From Spiroplasma endosymbiont of Amphimallon solstitiale (lineage in GTDB: Bacteria > Bacillota_I > Bacilli_A > Mycoplasmatales > VBWQ01), in contig NZ_OZ034999.1 of assembly GCF_964030965.1 (NCBI RefSeq), forward strand, positions 1,984,001-2,048,000: a stretch of 64,000 nucleotides of DNA. The letters run 5' to 3'. The translations under genes were made by a program, and so were the position numbers. Below the pieces are notes generated by a model. That model was not told the DNA's origin, made no database searches, and worked only from the letters and a program-made list of their open reading frames with translations. The first letter of the stretch is position 1; every line of letters begins with the position of its first letter. Shown here one piece after another: positions 45,249 through 55,879 of the stretch.

Positions 45249-45830
45249 ATGATAAAATTTTATTTATATATAGACATGAAAGGATTTGTCACTTTGGAAA
45301 AAAGAGTATATTTTTTAAAGTTTAATAAAAAAATTCTTAAAATGGATTTAATAAGTTTTGGAACTGGTTTAATAGGTATTTTTTTGGGAATTCTAAGTAT
45401 TTTAGCATTACAACCTTTTTGAGATAATGATAAAGCATCACTTTGAATAACTGTTGTTGCAATTTTTTTTGATATTACTAGTTTTACTTTAGCTTTTCTA
45501 CCTTTTTTCTTAATGTTCCGTTTAATTAGATTAAAGAAAACTTTGATAAAACAAAATATGAAATTATATCGAAAAGATCAATTTAGTATTTCGCTTGATT
45601 TTATTAGTTTTTGTTTAGGTATTATTGGAACAAGTTGCGAAATTATTAGTGTTATTGTGCTTTTACCTCAATTTAATGATAATAAAGTTTTTTCATATCA
45701 AATTACTATTGTTGCTGTTGTTTTAAATATTATTAGTTGTATTACTTGTTTAATGGCAACATTAATTACTATTAATATTATTAAAGATTATAAACAAAGA
45801 GGAAATTCTTTTAATTTTGTAGAAAAGTAG
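45249..45830 (+). CDS. Four-helix membrane protein, C-terminal tip replaced by IS1595
   Basis: The frame begins near 45225; ATG 45249 is a reasonable but unproven start. Helices: LISFGTGLIGIFLGILSILA, ITVVAIFFDITSFTLAFLPF, LDFISFCLGIIGTSCEIISV, and ITIVAVVLNIISCITCLMAT. The IS1595-like element enters in phase 0 after RGN and adds SFNFVEK. The native end beyond the element is RGNSII, so only two residues are lost and function may be unaffected. Function unknown. Confidence 0.6.
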
Positions 45831-46948
45831 TGGTAAAATAAAAAAAGTCATCAACTTGACTTAAAATTTGATTTTATTAAATTTTGGGATTTATTTTTTT
45901 ACAAACTGAAATATAACACATTGGATTTTTGATAAGGGGTTAATCCGTAGTGTTGATATTTTCATTTCCATAAATTGAGGTAATTTTGAATATTGGTAAA
46001 TCCAATGCCATGGTAATGAGTAATAAATTCTTTTAAACTTGATTGTATTTTACTGACATTACTTAATTTTTTATAATTTAATTCTTTATTTTCTTTTGAT
46101 TTAAACTGCTGGATAGTGGATTTAGTTTGTTTAGCTACTGTATCATATAATACTTGCATATCACAAACTATAATTGAATTTTCTTCGATAAGTTTCGATG
46201 TTAAGTTTTCTTGTACTCATTTTTTATTTAATCTTTTAGTATTTGTTGTTTGAGCATAGATATTTCGGTTTTCATCAATTGCCATTTGAATACAACAATT
46301 TAAATCTTTAGCATTTTCTTCAATTCATTGTTTTCTTGGATCATTTGGATCTTTAAAGTTTCCTTTATGAATTTCTTTGATAAAAGTTTCGTCAACTTCA
46401 ATTCTAGCTTTTAATTTTACAAATTGATTTTGTGTTTTTACTAATTGTGTTGATTTCATAAATTTTTGACGATTAAATCAGGCAGTTTTATTTGTAGTAT
46501 TAATAAATTGAGAAATAATGTAAGCAGATTGACCTAAAGTAGCTATTTGTATCAATAAATCTCATTGATCATGAGATAAATGACTTCAATAAAAATAATG
46601 ATTTTTAAAAGCATGAAAAGTAATATTACAACTTTTACATTTATATCTTTGCTTATAATCTTTACTACCATATTTAGTACACAAAAAAGAACTACAATCT
46701 GGACATTGAATCCCTTTCTCTTTGAATTTTTGTTCGACTGCTTCAAATTTTTCTTTTTTCTCAATTTGTTTAATTCTAGTTTTATTTTCTCTAAAAATCT
46801 CAATAAAATCTTTATCAGACAAATTATTTAAAATTTCTTTTACTGTATTTTTATTCATTTAAAATCACCTCTTTAATGTTAAAAATACCATATAAAAATA
46901 TATTTTTGCTAATTTTACTAATACCACTACTTTTCTACAAAATTAAAG
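45809..46948 (-). mobile_element. IS1595-like element, copy 3
   Basis: 1140 bp between duplicated GGAAATTC (45801-45808, 46949-46956). Essentially identical to the copy at 32387. Confidence 0.93.
45899..46858 (-). CDS. IS1595-like transposase, intact
   Basis: 319 aa, the same length and motifs as 32477-33436 (zinc-ribbon Cys pairs, ARIEVDETFI, CDMQVLYD, HYHGIGFTNIQ). It has an apparent ribosome binding site GAGGTGA before ATG 46858. Confidence 0.9.
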
Positions 46949-47072
46949 GGAAATTCTATTATTTAAATATGATAATGTCCACTTTTAGCATAATTATTTT
47001 TTGTACTATGACAAGCTAAATCAATTATGTTAAGATATTTTCAGTTTAAGTTTATTGTTAGAAGGAGAAGTC

Positions 47073-48029
47073 ATGAATAATAATGAAAAAATAAAAGGTA
47101 ACTTTTATGTTCTAGGAGATAGTTTATCAGACACAGGAGCATTAGTAAGTGGTTTTACATCTCTTTTTAAGCATTTAAAAATACCTAAAATAGTTAAAAT
47201 GTTGCCACCATTTTATAAAAATTCTTTTTCTAATGGTCCTGTGGCAGCACAAATTATTGCCGATTATTTGCATATAAATTTAACTTCTGCTTGAAGATTT
47301 GACCTTTTTTTATTTGCTGATGAGCAAATTGGTAATAATTATGCAGTTAGTGGAGCTTTAGCTAGTAGAAAAAAAGAATTAACAGTAGAAAGTTTTGTTA
47401 TTAATCATTTTGATATTACTCATCAAGTAGATGCTTTAATTAGTCAGCATCATATTAATAGTAATGATATAATTTTAGTTGAGTTTGGTGGTAATGATAT
47501 TTTATATGCTTTTAAACAATCATTATTAAACGACCAAGAAGAAATTATTAATAAATCAGTTGAGTTAATAAAAAATGCTTTAACTAAATTGATAAATAAG
47601 GGTGCTCAACGTATTTTATTATGTAATGTGCCTAATATGAGTATTATCCCTTTATTTAAAAATAAAGAAAAAGATAAGGAACGTATTTTAAATTTAACTA
47701 CTAATTTTAATAAAATGTTAGATAGTGTTATTGAAGAATTAAATAAAAATAAAAAAAATATTATTAAATATGATATGTTTGCAGCAATAACAAACGCTAT
47801 TAATAAGTTTAAAAACTTGAATATTAATAACAATATTATTGATGCAGCAGTTACTACTGATTTTAGTGAAATAATTAATAATGGTATTATTGTTCCTCAT
47901 TTCAATGAAGGTGTTAATGAAGAAAATATTAATAATTATTTCTTTTTTGATAGCATTCATCCTAATAAATGAGCACATAATATTATGGCTCAAGAATTAA
48001 TTAAATTGATAAATAATAATAAGAATTAA
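47073..48029 (+). CDS. GDSL-family lipase/acylhydrolase
   Basis: 318 aa from ATG 47073 behind AAGGAGAAG. The SGNH/GDSL blocks are all visible: block I FYVLGDSLSDTG (nucleophile Ser), block II around NNYAVSGA, block III EFGGNDIL (Asn), and block V DSIHPNKWAH (catalytic Asp and His). It hydrolyses ester bonds, probably of lipids. No signal peptide is evident, so it looks cytoplasmic. It stands alone between an IS1595 and the decayed Nudix-SLOG gene. Confidence 0.88.
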
Positions 48030-48342
48030 TTAGAAATATTTATTTATAAGAGTTATAATTTTGTTATAAAGGAAAAAAATAAATATGAAAAAAGAATGAG
48101 TTAAATTAATTAAAGTAGGCTTTATGCATGGTGTTGAAGAACCTTGATGTAATAACAAAGGTGTTGCAATATTACCATTTATAATTAAAGATGATGGTAG
48201 TCGTTATTTTATGCAAACATGTGAGAGTAATCCTTTATTTAATAAAAATAAGCCTTTAATTTTGTAGAAAAGTAATGATACATGATAAAGTGTTATTTTT
48301 AGAGAATTTTTACACTAAATAATGTTACTTTTAACAAATTTT

Positions 48343-49715
48343 GAGGCTTTTTAGAAATCTGTGTATCTTTGTTTTACAAAGTACTAGTTCAGATTAATTC
48401 TGTCTTCAAATTTTATCATAAAATGAGCAATTGCTGTATTTCAATTTTGAATAGGCAATGTTCATTTTTTTGTTATATTTTCAATTGCTAAATAAAATAT
48501 TTTAAAAACTGACATATCATTAGGAAAAGCTTTTTTGTTTCTAATAACTTTTCGTAATTGACTATTAACAGATTCAATAGCATTTGTTGTATAAATTACT
48601 CTTTTGATTTCTGCAGGATAACTAATAAAAATCATCAAATTTTCTCAATTTTTATATCAAGATTTAGCAATTTGGGGATATTGTTTATTTCATTTACTTT
48701 CAAATGATTCTAAAGCTTGCATTGCTTGTTCTTCACTACATGCACTATAAATTGGTTTTAAATCTGTAACTAGAGTTTTTCGATGTTTGTATGAAACATA
48801 TTTTAAACTATTTCGAATTTGATGAACAATGCATAATTGATGTTCTGTTTTAGGATAAACTGCTTGTATTGCTTCTGACATGCCTGTTAAATTATCACTA
48901 CAAGCAATCAAAATATCATTTAAGCCTCGATTTTTCATTTCTGTGAAATTAGCTAATCAAAATTTAGCACCTTCATTTTCACTAATCATAAGCCTAAAAC
49001 ATCTTTTTTACCTTCTAAATCAACTCCTAATGCTATATAAACTGATTTATTAATAATCCGTTTATCTTGTCGAACTTTAACTACTATACAATCAAAATAA
49101 ACAATCGGATAAATGCTTTCTAATGGTCGATTTTGTCATGTTTTGACATCATCAATAACATCATCAGTAATTTGACTAATAACACTTTCACTAATATCAG
49201 CACCATGATATAACTCTTGTAACTGCATTCTAATGTCAGATAGAGTCATACCTTTTGCATATAGTGAAAGCACTTGTTGATCAAAACCATCAAATCTTCG
49301 CTGTCTTTTTGCAACTATTACAGGAGTAAAATCACTATTGCGATCTCTTGGTACATCAATCTCAATTTTACCTTGTTGAGTTATTAATTTTTTTGAACTT
49401 GTACCATTACGAGCATTTTCAGTATTACTATGTTGATTTTTTTCATATCCTAAATAATTTTGCATTTCAGAATTCAACATTTTTTCAACTAAACGTTTTG
49501 TTAATTCTTTATATAAACCCCCTTCTTTAAAAACTGTTGTTAAATCTTCAGTATTTTCTAATAATAAATCTACTGCTTTTGATATTGGATCATTATTATT
49601 AATATTTTGTTTTTTAGCCATCTGTAACTCACTCTTTCTAGTCATTTAATTATATTTACTAGAATTAATTAAACATAGTTATTTTTGTAAGTTACACAGA
49701 TTACTAAACATTGCC
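48343..49715 (-). mobile_element. IS256-family element, copy E, with 1-bp deletion
   Basis: 1373 bp between duplicated CAAATTTT (48335-48342, 49716-49723). This is the only IS256 copy here with a clean 8-bp duplication, so it is the most recent or least rearranged. It is 1 bp shorter than the others. Confidence 0.95.
48384..49621 (-). pseudogene. IS256-family transposase with frameshift
   Basis: At about 48985 the sequence reads ACTAATCATAAGCC where the other copies have ACTAATTCATAAGCC. The lost base shifts the frame in the catalytic region, after GLWI(S), so the transposase is inactive despite the young insertion. Confidence 0.9.
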
Positions 49716-50827
49716 CAAATTTTTAATTAAAAATAATATTTTAAGTGTAAATTGATGAATAATTTTTGGTCATCCATACTTTTCTACATAATTAAAAAAA
49801 TAAGCTGGGTAAATATAGTTCAATTACTGGTGGAGTGGAAAATAATAATCCTTTGGAAACAGTTTATAATGAAATGAAATGAGAGAAGAAACTGGCATTT
49901 TTTTAACAAAAGATACACCTATTTACTTTTTAGGTACTCATTATGCTTCAAAAATAAGCACTAAAGTATGATATTATTATGCAATTGATTTAAATGCACT
50001 TAATTTGGATATTAATGATAAATATTATGGTTATGGCGATGGAACAATAGGAGAAAATAGTTTATATAGTAAATTTATTCCTGAAACAGAATTACGGTTT
50101 TCAAATGATTCTTTTTCTCTTACAATTTATGGTAAGTTATTCAATTCTATAAACCACAATTGTTTTAAAAACATTAATTTTAAAACATTATTATTAAACA
50201 ATTATTGCGATTCAAAAGCAGAAATATTTAATTCTGCAACTAATAATAATTTGAAGAGAAATATTTTTATTTCGGGTATAGCTAATAATTATGAAGAATT
50301 TGGTACTATAAAGAAAAGTAAAAAATTTGTATTTGATTTATCAAATTTCTTATGTAAAGAAAATAAGAAAATAATAAATGCATTTGGAATCGGCGTTGGT
50401 GATGAAATAGTAAGTGGTACTTGTTAAGTATGCTAAAGAAAATAGTATTGTTTTGGATAAAATTCTTGATGTATGACCATTTCCTCAACAATTTAAAAAA
50501 GTTGACCAGAATATCGTAATCAGTTAATAGATAAAGCAGACATTGTACTATTTATTTTTGGTAATAAAATGGATGAAAATAATAATATTGTTTTATCAAA
50601 AGGTGTATTAAATGAATTTGAAATTGCTAGAAATAAAAATAAAATAATAATTCCTATAGCTTCAACTGGTTATGCTGCTAAAGAAATATTTATAAAAATA
50701 GAAAATGATATAGAAAATTTTAAGTATTTAAAAGATTATTTACATGTTCTTAAGAATGAAAAAAATGCTGCAAAGATAGTTAAAACTATTATTCAAATTT
50801 TAGATAATATTAACTAGTAATATTTAT

Positions 50828-51058
50828 TTACATTTTATTTTTTGGTGGTAATTGTGGAGGCGTACCACTTCCAATTGGACTTAGTTGTCCTAAATAATTA
50901 ATAAAATGGTAATCTCATTTTTCAGAAACTAAATCACCAGTATTTTTTTCATTTTTATTTTTATCAATAGTTTCATAAATATGATTTAAATTTTGATTGA
51001 TAGATGATGAGATAATATTTTTTAATACTAATTCAAAAGGAATATAGTTGCTATTCAT
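50828..51058 (-). CDS. Small hypothetical protein (76 aa)
   Basis: ATG 51058 (MNSNYIPFELVLKNIISSSI) to TAA 50828-50830, with one TGA Trp. The C-terminus is Pro/Gly-rich (LSPIGSGTPPQLPPKNKM). No good ribosome binding site. It is convergent with the Nudix-SLOG pseudogene, 10 bp apart. May be real or a relic. Confidence 0.4.
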
Positions 51059-51293
51059 AAAAAGTTAACATCAATTTCTAATATTTTAATTTTTAACAAA
51101 TTATATCATAATAATTTTTACTTGATAATGAAATGTTTAGTAATTTTTATTATATTATTCAATAATTTTTTTAATGTTTTTAGAAACTTATGTATATTTT
51201 TGTTAATAATAAACTTTCTGTTGATATTATATATAATTATATTATGTTTAAAATTAATCAAAAATTTTAATTATAAAAGACAGGAAATTAAGC

Positions 51294-52241
51294 ATGGAAA
51301 ACCTTAGTGTTGGCGAAATAGTAACAAAATTTAATTTAACAATTTTATATATTAATCCCAAAATTCCAATTGAAAAAAGAATTATTACTAATATTGGTAC
51401 TAATCGTGGTGGTTTAGAGTTAACAGGATTTAAAACTAAACAAATCTCACGTAGTCGTCGTATAATTTTATTAAGCAGTAAAGAAAGCGAATATATTTCC
51501 TCTTTACCAAAAACAGAATTTAAGAACCATTTTAGTAATATTTTAGAAGATCATATTCCTGCTATTTTTGTAACACCTAATTTTAAATTTAAAAAAGAAT
51601 TATGTGACTGTGCTAAAGCGATTAATTCAACAGTTCCAATTATTGAAGTATTATTTTTTACTTCTGAATTTGCAGCAACAGTTTCTACGTATATTGTTGA
51701 ACGTTTATCTGAATCTAAACGTTTACATGGTACTTTAGTAAATATTTTTGGTTATGGTGTCCTAATTACAGGTGAAAGTGGTATTGGTAAATCAGAAACA
51801 ACATTAGATTTATTACGTAATGGACATTTATTTGTTGGTGATGATAGTATTGATATTTTAAAAGTTAATAATAAAATTGTAGGAAAAGTTAATCCGATTA
51901 TTAAAAATTTAATTGAAATTAGAGGAATAGGTATCCTAGATATTACCAAAATGTATGGATATCATGTTATAATGCATGAGAGTCAAGTAAATTTAATTAT
52001 TAATTTAATTAGAATTGAAAATGATGGTTGAACTAAAGTTGATCGACTTGGTGATCATAATAACTTTGATGTTTTTTTTGAAATTAAAGTGCCTAAAATA
52101 ATTATTCCTGTTAGTCTAGGAAGAAATTTAGCTGATTTAATTGAAGCAGCAGTTATTAGTTTAAAGTTAAAAGATGAAGGTCAAGACGCTACTGCTAGTT
52201 TTCAAAAACAAATAATTAGAAATTTAACAAAAAAGAAATAA
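51294..52241 (+). CDS. hprK: HPr kinase/phosphorylase
   Basis: 315 aa from ATG 51294 (AGGAAATTAAGC upstream) to TAA 52239-52241. Walker A GESGIGKSETTLDLL at about residue 159, then LFVGDDSIDI, LIEIRGIGILDI and the C-terminal VSLGRNLADLIEAAVISL signature. It phosphorylates and dephosphorylates Ser46 of HPr, linking PTS sugar uptake to metabolism. It heads the cluster hprK-lgt-trxB-whiA, a conserved order in mollicutes and other Firmicutes. Normal length. Confidence 0.96.
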
Positions 52242-52274
52242 TTTAATAATTAAATTATCAAAAAGGAAAAAAAT

Positions 52275-53477
52275 ATGATTAATGATGATGGATACAATAG
52301 TTTAATTACCGATATTCCGGGAACGGGAATTCATATTTATTCGGTATTAATGGCAGTAGGTTTTTTAACTGCTGTCATTGCTTCATGAATAAAATTATAT
52401 CGCCGTAATATTCCAACTAAAACTTTAGAATGAGGAACATTAGTTATTGCATTAGCAGGATTAATAGGAGCAAGAGCATGATATGTTCTTAATAATACTA
52501 ACACAATTGAAAATGCACTTGATGTAGTTGCCGTTTGAAGAGGTGGTATGGCAATTGAAGGAGGCGTTACAGTTGGAATGATAGTAGGGTTCTTTATTTT
52601 TTATCGTACTTCAAAACAGTTACAAATTTCAATGTGAGTTTTTATTGATTGTATTGTTCCAAATATTTTATTAGGTCAAGCGATTGGTAGATGAGGTAAT
52701 TTTTTTAATCAAGAATTACTAGGAACTGATGTTGGTCATCCTTTCAGCTGATTACCAACATGAATAAATAATCATTTACATTATGGTTTTAATAGCGATA
52801 AACCAGATCCTGTTGCTGTTTATCGTCAACCTTTATTTTTATATGAGTCATTATCTTCATTATTTGGTTGATTCTTTTTAACATTTTTTGTAGCAAAAAC
52901 AGGACAAATATTTAGTAAAAAACCATGAAAATTAGATTCTTCGCAATTTATTTCGCCTTTAAAGACTAATCCAATTGTTGGAAAAGATTTTTTAAAACCT
53001 TGAACGGTTATTAAAAAAATTCATGGATATCGTAAATTTAAATATGAAAGTTGAAAACAAGCATATTTTGATTTTACACCCAATAAGAATAGTGTTAAAA
53101 TTGTTGAAAAAATAACTTGAAAAGATGTTAAAACACATTCAAAAGTTAAATCAAAGATAAAAAAATGATATTTAAAGATTAAATATAATATGCAACCACA
53201 TTCTAAATCTTTAAATACTATGTATAATCCTAATAATTATCGAGTAACGTATGCAGGAGTATCAGGTAGTTTATACTTTGTCTTTTATGGTATTATTAGA
53301 ATGATTTTAGAACCATTTCGTGATAATAGAGACATTATGAAAATAGCCAATGTTTCAACTTCAATGATAGTTTCTGGAATGTGAATTATTTTAGGTGTTA
53401 TTTTAGTAATATTTGCACAAATTATTGCACCATCAAGATTTCGTAAAGGAGAATGATTATATGAAAAATCATACTAA
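52275..53477 (+). CDS. lgt: Prolipoprotein diacylglyceryl transferase, with extra internal segment
   Basis: 400 aa from ATG 52275 behind AAAAGGAAAA to TAA 53475-53477, overlapping trxB by 17 bp. Lgt features: GIHIYSVLMAVGFL, ARAWYVLNN, WRGGMAIEGGV, the essential GQAIGRWGNFFNQELLG, YRQPLFLYESL, and a C-terminal FVFYGIIRMILEPFRD. It adds diacylglycerol to lipobox Cys of lipoproteins in the membrane. A Lys/Trp-rich insertion of about 100 residues (SKKPWKLDSSQF...NPNNYRVT) sits between YESL and the last helices, making it longer than the usual 260-300 aa. Confidence 0.94.
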
Positions 53478-54426
53478 TAAAGAAAATAAATATGATTATG
53501 ATTTAGTAGTTATTGGTGGTGGCCCAGCAGGAATGACAGCTGCTATTTATGCACAAAGAGCAAATCTTAAAACTGTGATTATTGAAAAATATATTGTTGG
53601 TGGAAAAATGATTAAAACTTCTGAAATTGAAAATTATCCAGGTTATGATTATATTTTAGGGCCTGAATTATCAGAAAAAATGCAAAAGCAAGTTGAGAAA
53701 CTACAAGTTGAATTTGTTACTGATGAAGTTATTAAAATTACAGATAGTGAAAATCATAAAATTAAAACAGTCCTTTTAAGTAGTGGTGATGTTCTTATTG
53801 CTAAAGGAGTAATTATAGCTACTGGTTCATTAGAACGTAAAATTGGTGTTTCTGGTGAAGAAGAATATGCTAATCGTGGTGTTTCTTATTGTGCTGTTTG
53901 TGATGGTGCTTTATTTAAGAATAAAATTATTAGTGTAGTTGGCGGTGGTTATGCTGCTTGTGAAGAATCTTTATATTTAACAAGATTTACTAATAAAGTT
54001 AATCTTATTCATCGTCGTGATCAATTTCGTGCTGATGATAAAACCGTTAATAAAGTTAAAAATAATGAAAATATTAATTTAATAACTGATCATGTTGTAT
54101 TAAAAGTATTAGGTACTGAGGATAAGAAAAAAGTAGGTAAATTAGAAATTCAAAATATTAAAACTAAGGAAATTAGTGAAATTACTACTGATGCCTTATT
54201 TCCTTATATTGGTTCTGATCCTGTTACAAAATTTGTTAAAGATTTAGATATTTGCGATAGCAATGGTTATATTATAGTTAATGATAAGTGTCAAACTAAA
54301 ATCCCAGGATTATATGCAGCTGGTGATGTAATTGCTAAAAATTTAAGACAAATAGTAACTGCTGTTAACGATGGAGCGATTGCAGCACAATATTTAATAA
54401 ATTTTATTGATAATTTTAATGAATAA
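53461..54426 (+). CDS. trxB: Thioredoxin reductase
   Basis: 321 aa from ATG 53461 (GGAGAATGATT upstream, inside the end of lgt; translational coupling likely). FAD site GGGPAGMTAAIYAQRA, redox pair CAVCDG (usually CATCDG), NADPH site VVGGGYAACEESLYL, HRRDQFRA, and C-terminal GLYAAGDVIAKNLRQIVTA. It reduces thioredoxin with NADPH in the cytoplasm. The GGGYAA form of the NADPH motif has a Tyr in place of the usual Asn/Asp. Confidence 0.95.
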   Translation: MKNHTNKENKYDYDLVVIGGGPAGMTAAIYAQRANLKTVIIEKYIVGGKMIKTSEIENYPGYDYILGPELSEKMQKQVEKLQVEFVTDEVIKITDSENHKIKTVLLSSGDVLIAKGVIIATGSLERKIGVSGEEEYANRGVSYCAVCDGALFKNKIISVVGGGYAACEESLYLTRFTNKVNLIHRRDQFRADDKTVNKVKNNENINLITDHVVLKVLGTEDKKKVGKLEIQNIKTKEISEITTDALFPYIGSDPVTKFVKDLDICDSNGYIIVNDKCQTKIPGLYAAGDVIAKNLRQIVTAVNDGAIAAQYLINFIDNFNE

Positions 54427-54449
54427 AGTGTACAATTGAGGTGATAGTA

Positions 54450-55397
54450 ATGATATCATTTACAACAAGTGTAAAAGATGAAATCTGTCAAAAAAGTTTT
54501 AAAAATTGTTGTCAGAAATCTTTGCTATCAGCATATTCGCTTATTAATGGTAAGATTACAAATTCAGATAAAATAAATAATGAGATTATTATTCATAGTT
54601 TTCATAACAAAACCACTAGGTTAATATATAAATTTTTAAAAAATGAATATAAAGACGTAAAATTGATAGTTATGGTGGATGTTTTAAATAAATTTGAGCG
54701 TCCAAAGGTGTATAATATTCGTATTAATAATAAAATTGATTTTATTATTAATGATTTAATGCTTCAAGATAAATATCTTTTTATTGAGAAAGAAGCTATG
54801 CACCAGCATATAATAAAAGAGCATTGTATAAGAGCGTATATCGCAGGAATCTTCCTTGTAGTTGGCAGTATCAATTCTCCTTCAACACCTAACTACCATT
54901 TGGAATTACAATTTCATAATGATATGTTGGCTAAAAAAATTAAAAATATTTTATTACAAACTTTTAAATTAAACTTTAAAACAATAAAACGTCGTAATAA
55001 AACGGTGCTTTATCTAAAAAAATCTAATGTAATTTCTGACTTTTTAAAAATAATTGATTGTCCACAATCAGTTTTCGCTTTTGAAGATAAACGCATTTCA
55101 CGAGAATTATTTAATAATATTAATCGTTTTAATAATATTGATATTTCTAATCAACAAAAAATTTTAAATGCTGGAGACCAGCAAGTTATAATGATTTCTG
55201 TTTTAAAGGATAAAAAACTTTTCAAAGCGTTGTCATTAAAAGCTCAAATTATTTCAAATTTAAGATTAAAAAATCCTGAAGCATCACTTTCAGAATTGGG
55301 TGAACTTTACTATCAAGAAACTGGTTTTGTCATTACTAAGTCTGGGGTTAATCATTTAATTCGCGAAATTAAGAAAAAATATCAAGAAACATTGTAA
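54450..55397 (+). CDS. whiA: WhiA-family DNA-binding regulator
   Basis: 315 aa; ATG 54450 is chosen because GAGGTGAT lies 6 bp upstream (GTG 54441 also in frame). LAGLIDADG-like core with CIRAYIAGIFLVVGSINSPS and YHLELQFHN, and a C-terminal HTH (ASLSELGELYYQETGFVITK, SGVNHLIREIKKKY). WhiA proteins bind DNA and affect division and chromosome biology in Firmicutes. Position after trxB matches the conserved order. Confidence 0.92.
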   Translation: MISFTTSVKDEICQKSFKNCCQKSLLSAYSLINGKITNSDKINNEIIIHSFHNKTTRLIYKFLKNEYKDVKLIVMVDVLNKFERPKVYNIRINNKIDFIINDLMLQDKYLFIEKEAMHQHIIKEHCIRAYIAGIFLVVGSINSPSTPNYHLELQFHNDMLAKKIKNILLQTFKLNFKTIKRRNKTVLYLKKSNVISDFLKIIDCPQSVFAFEDKRISRELFNNINRFNNIDISNQQKILNAGDQQVIMISVLKDKKLFKALSLKAQIISNLRLKNPEASLSELGELYYQETGFVITKSGVNHLIREIKKKYQETL

Positions 55398-55431
55398 GTT
55401 AATAATAAAAAGTATAAGAGGAGGCCATACA

Positions 55432-55728
55432 ATGAAAAAGAAAGAAATTTTAAGCAAAGGTCGTCAAGATTTATTGAATGCTTTTGGAAAACGAATGAAA
55501 ACTTTACGTAATCAAAAAGGTAGAAAATTTTCACAAGAGAAACTTGGAGAAGCAAGCGGCCTACATCGTAATTATATTTCTGATGCTGAAAGAGGAACAA
55601 GAAACGTATCTTTAGTTGCAATCTTAAAAATAATTAATGGGTTGGATTCATCTATTAGTGAGTTTTTTGCTGTAGGGTTTGATAATATTGATACTTCAAA
55701 TTTATATGATACATTTAGTGTTGAATAA
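55432..55728 (+). CDS. XRE-family transcriptional regulator
   Basis: 98 aa from ATG 55432 behind AGGAGGCC. A single HTH of the Xre/C-protein type: LRNQKGRKFSQEKLGEASGL, HRNYISDAERGTRNVSLVAI, LKIINGLDSSISEFF. The short acidic tail is typical of restriction-modification controller-like proteins, but no such system is adjacent. It closes the hprK cluster and is followed by a strong terminator. Confidence 0.88.
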   Translation: MKKKEILSKGRQDLLNAFGKRMKTLRNQKGRKFSQEKLGEASGLHRNYISDAERGTRNVSLVAILKIINGLDSSISEFFAVGFDNIDTSNLYDTFSVE

Positions 55729-55748
55729 AATCAATTTAATACACTTTT

Positions 55749-55780
55749 AGTAGTACTTTATAAATAAGTACTACTTTTTT
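55749..55780 (+). terminator. Terminator of the hprK-XRE cluster
   Basis: AGTAGTACTT-loop-AAGTACTACT followed by TTTTTT; the IS30 inserted 15 bp further on. Confidence 0.9.
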
Positions 55781-55879
55781 ATTATTTTATTTTTCCTGAA
55801 TTGTAAAATTAAAAAGGACACTTATATAAAAATTAAATTGTGTTAATTCTATAATTAAGAAAAGAAAGGAATTAGCACA

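Larger units (their letters stand above)
48254..49797 (+). mobile_element. MITE-163 copy 11, interrupted by IS256 copy E
   Basis: The two halves (48254-48342 and 49724-49797) join to a normal MITE once IS256 and one copy of its CAAATTTT duplication are removed. The outer duplication is AAATAAGC (48246-48253, 49798-49805). It is inserted in phase 2, the second exception to the phase rule. Confidence 0.93.
48085..50817 (+). pseudogene. Nudix-SLOG (ThsA C-terminal-like) protein, decayed
   Basis: ATG 48085 behind AAAGGAAA. N-terminal part: Nudix hydrolase (GVAILPFII, then YSSITGGVENNNPLETVYNE and REETGIF). A tandem AAATG duplication inside the Nudix box breaks the frame; removing 5 bp gives YNEMREETGI. 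The same frame continues through YFLGTHYASK into RNIFISGIANNYEEFG, ...IINAFGIGVGDEIVSG, then after two further shifts WPFPQQF, YRNQLIDKADIVLFIFGNK, GVLNEFEIARNKNKIIIPIA and STGYAAKEIF. This is the SLOG-domain pattern of SIR2-SLOG Thoeris ThsA proteins. MITE-163 and, within it, IS256 copy E also interrupt it. No SIR2 domain precedes the SLOG; the Nudix takes that place. Confidence 0.65.

Noticed and set aside
51122-51307. A 61-aa hydrophobic ORF overlapping the hprK start.
   Set aside because: No ribosome binding site and low-complexity AT-rich composition; overlaps a conserved gene. Probably chance.
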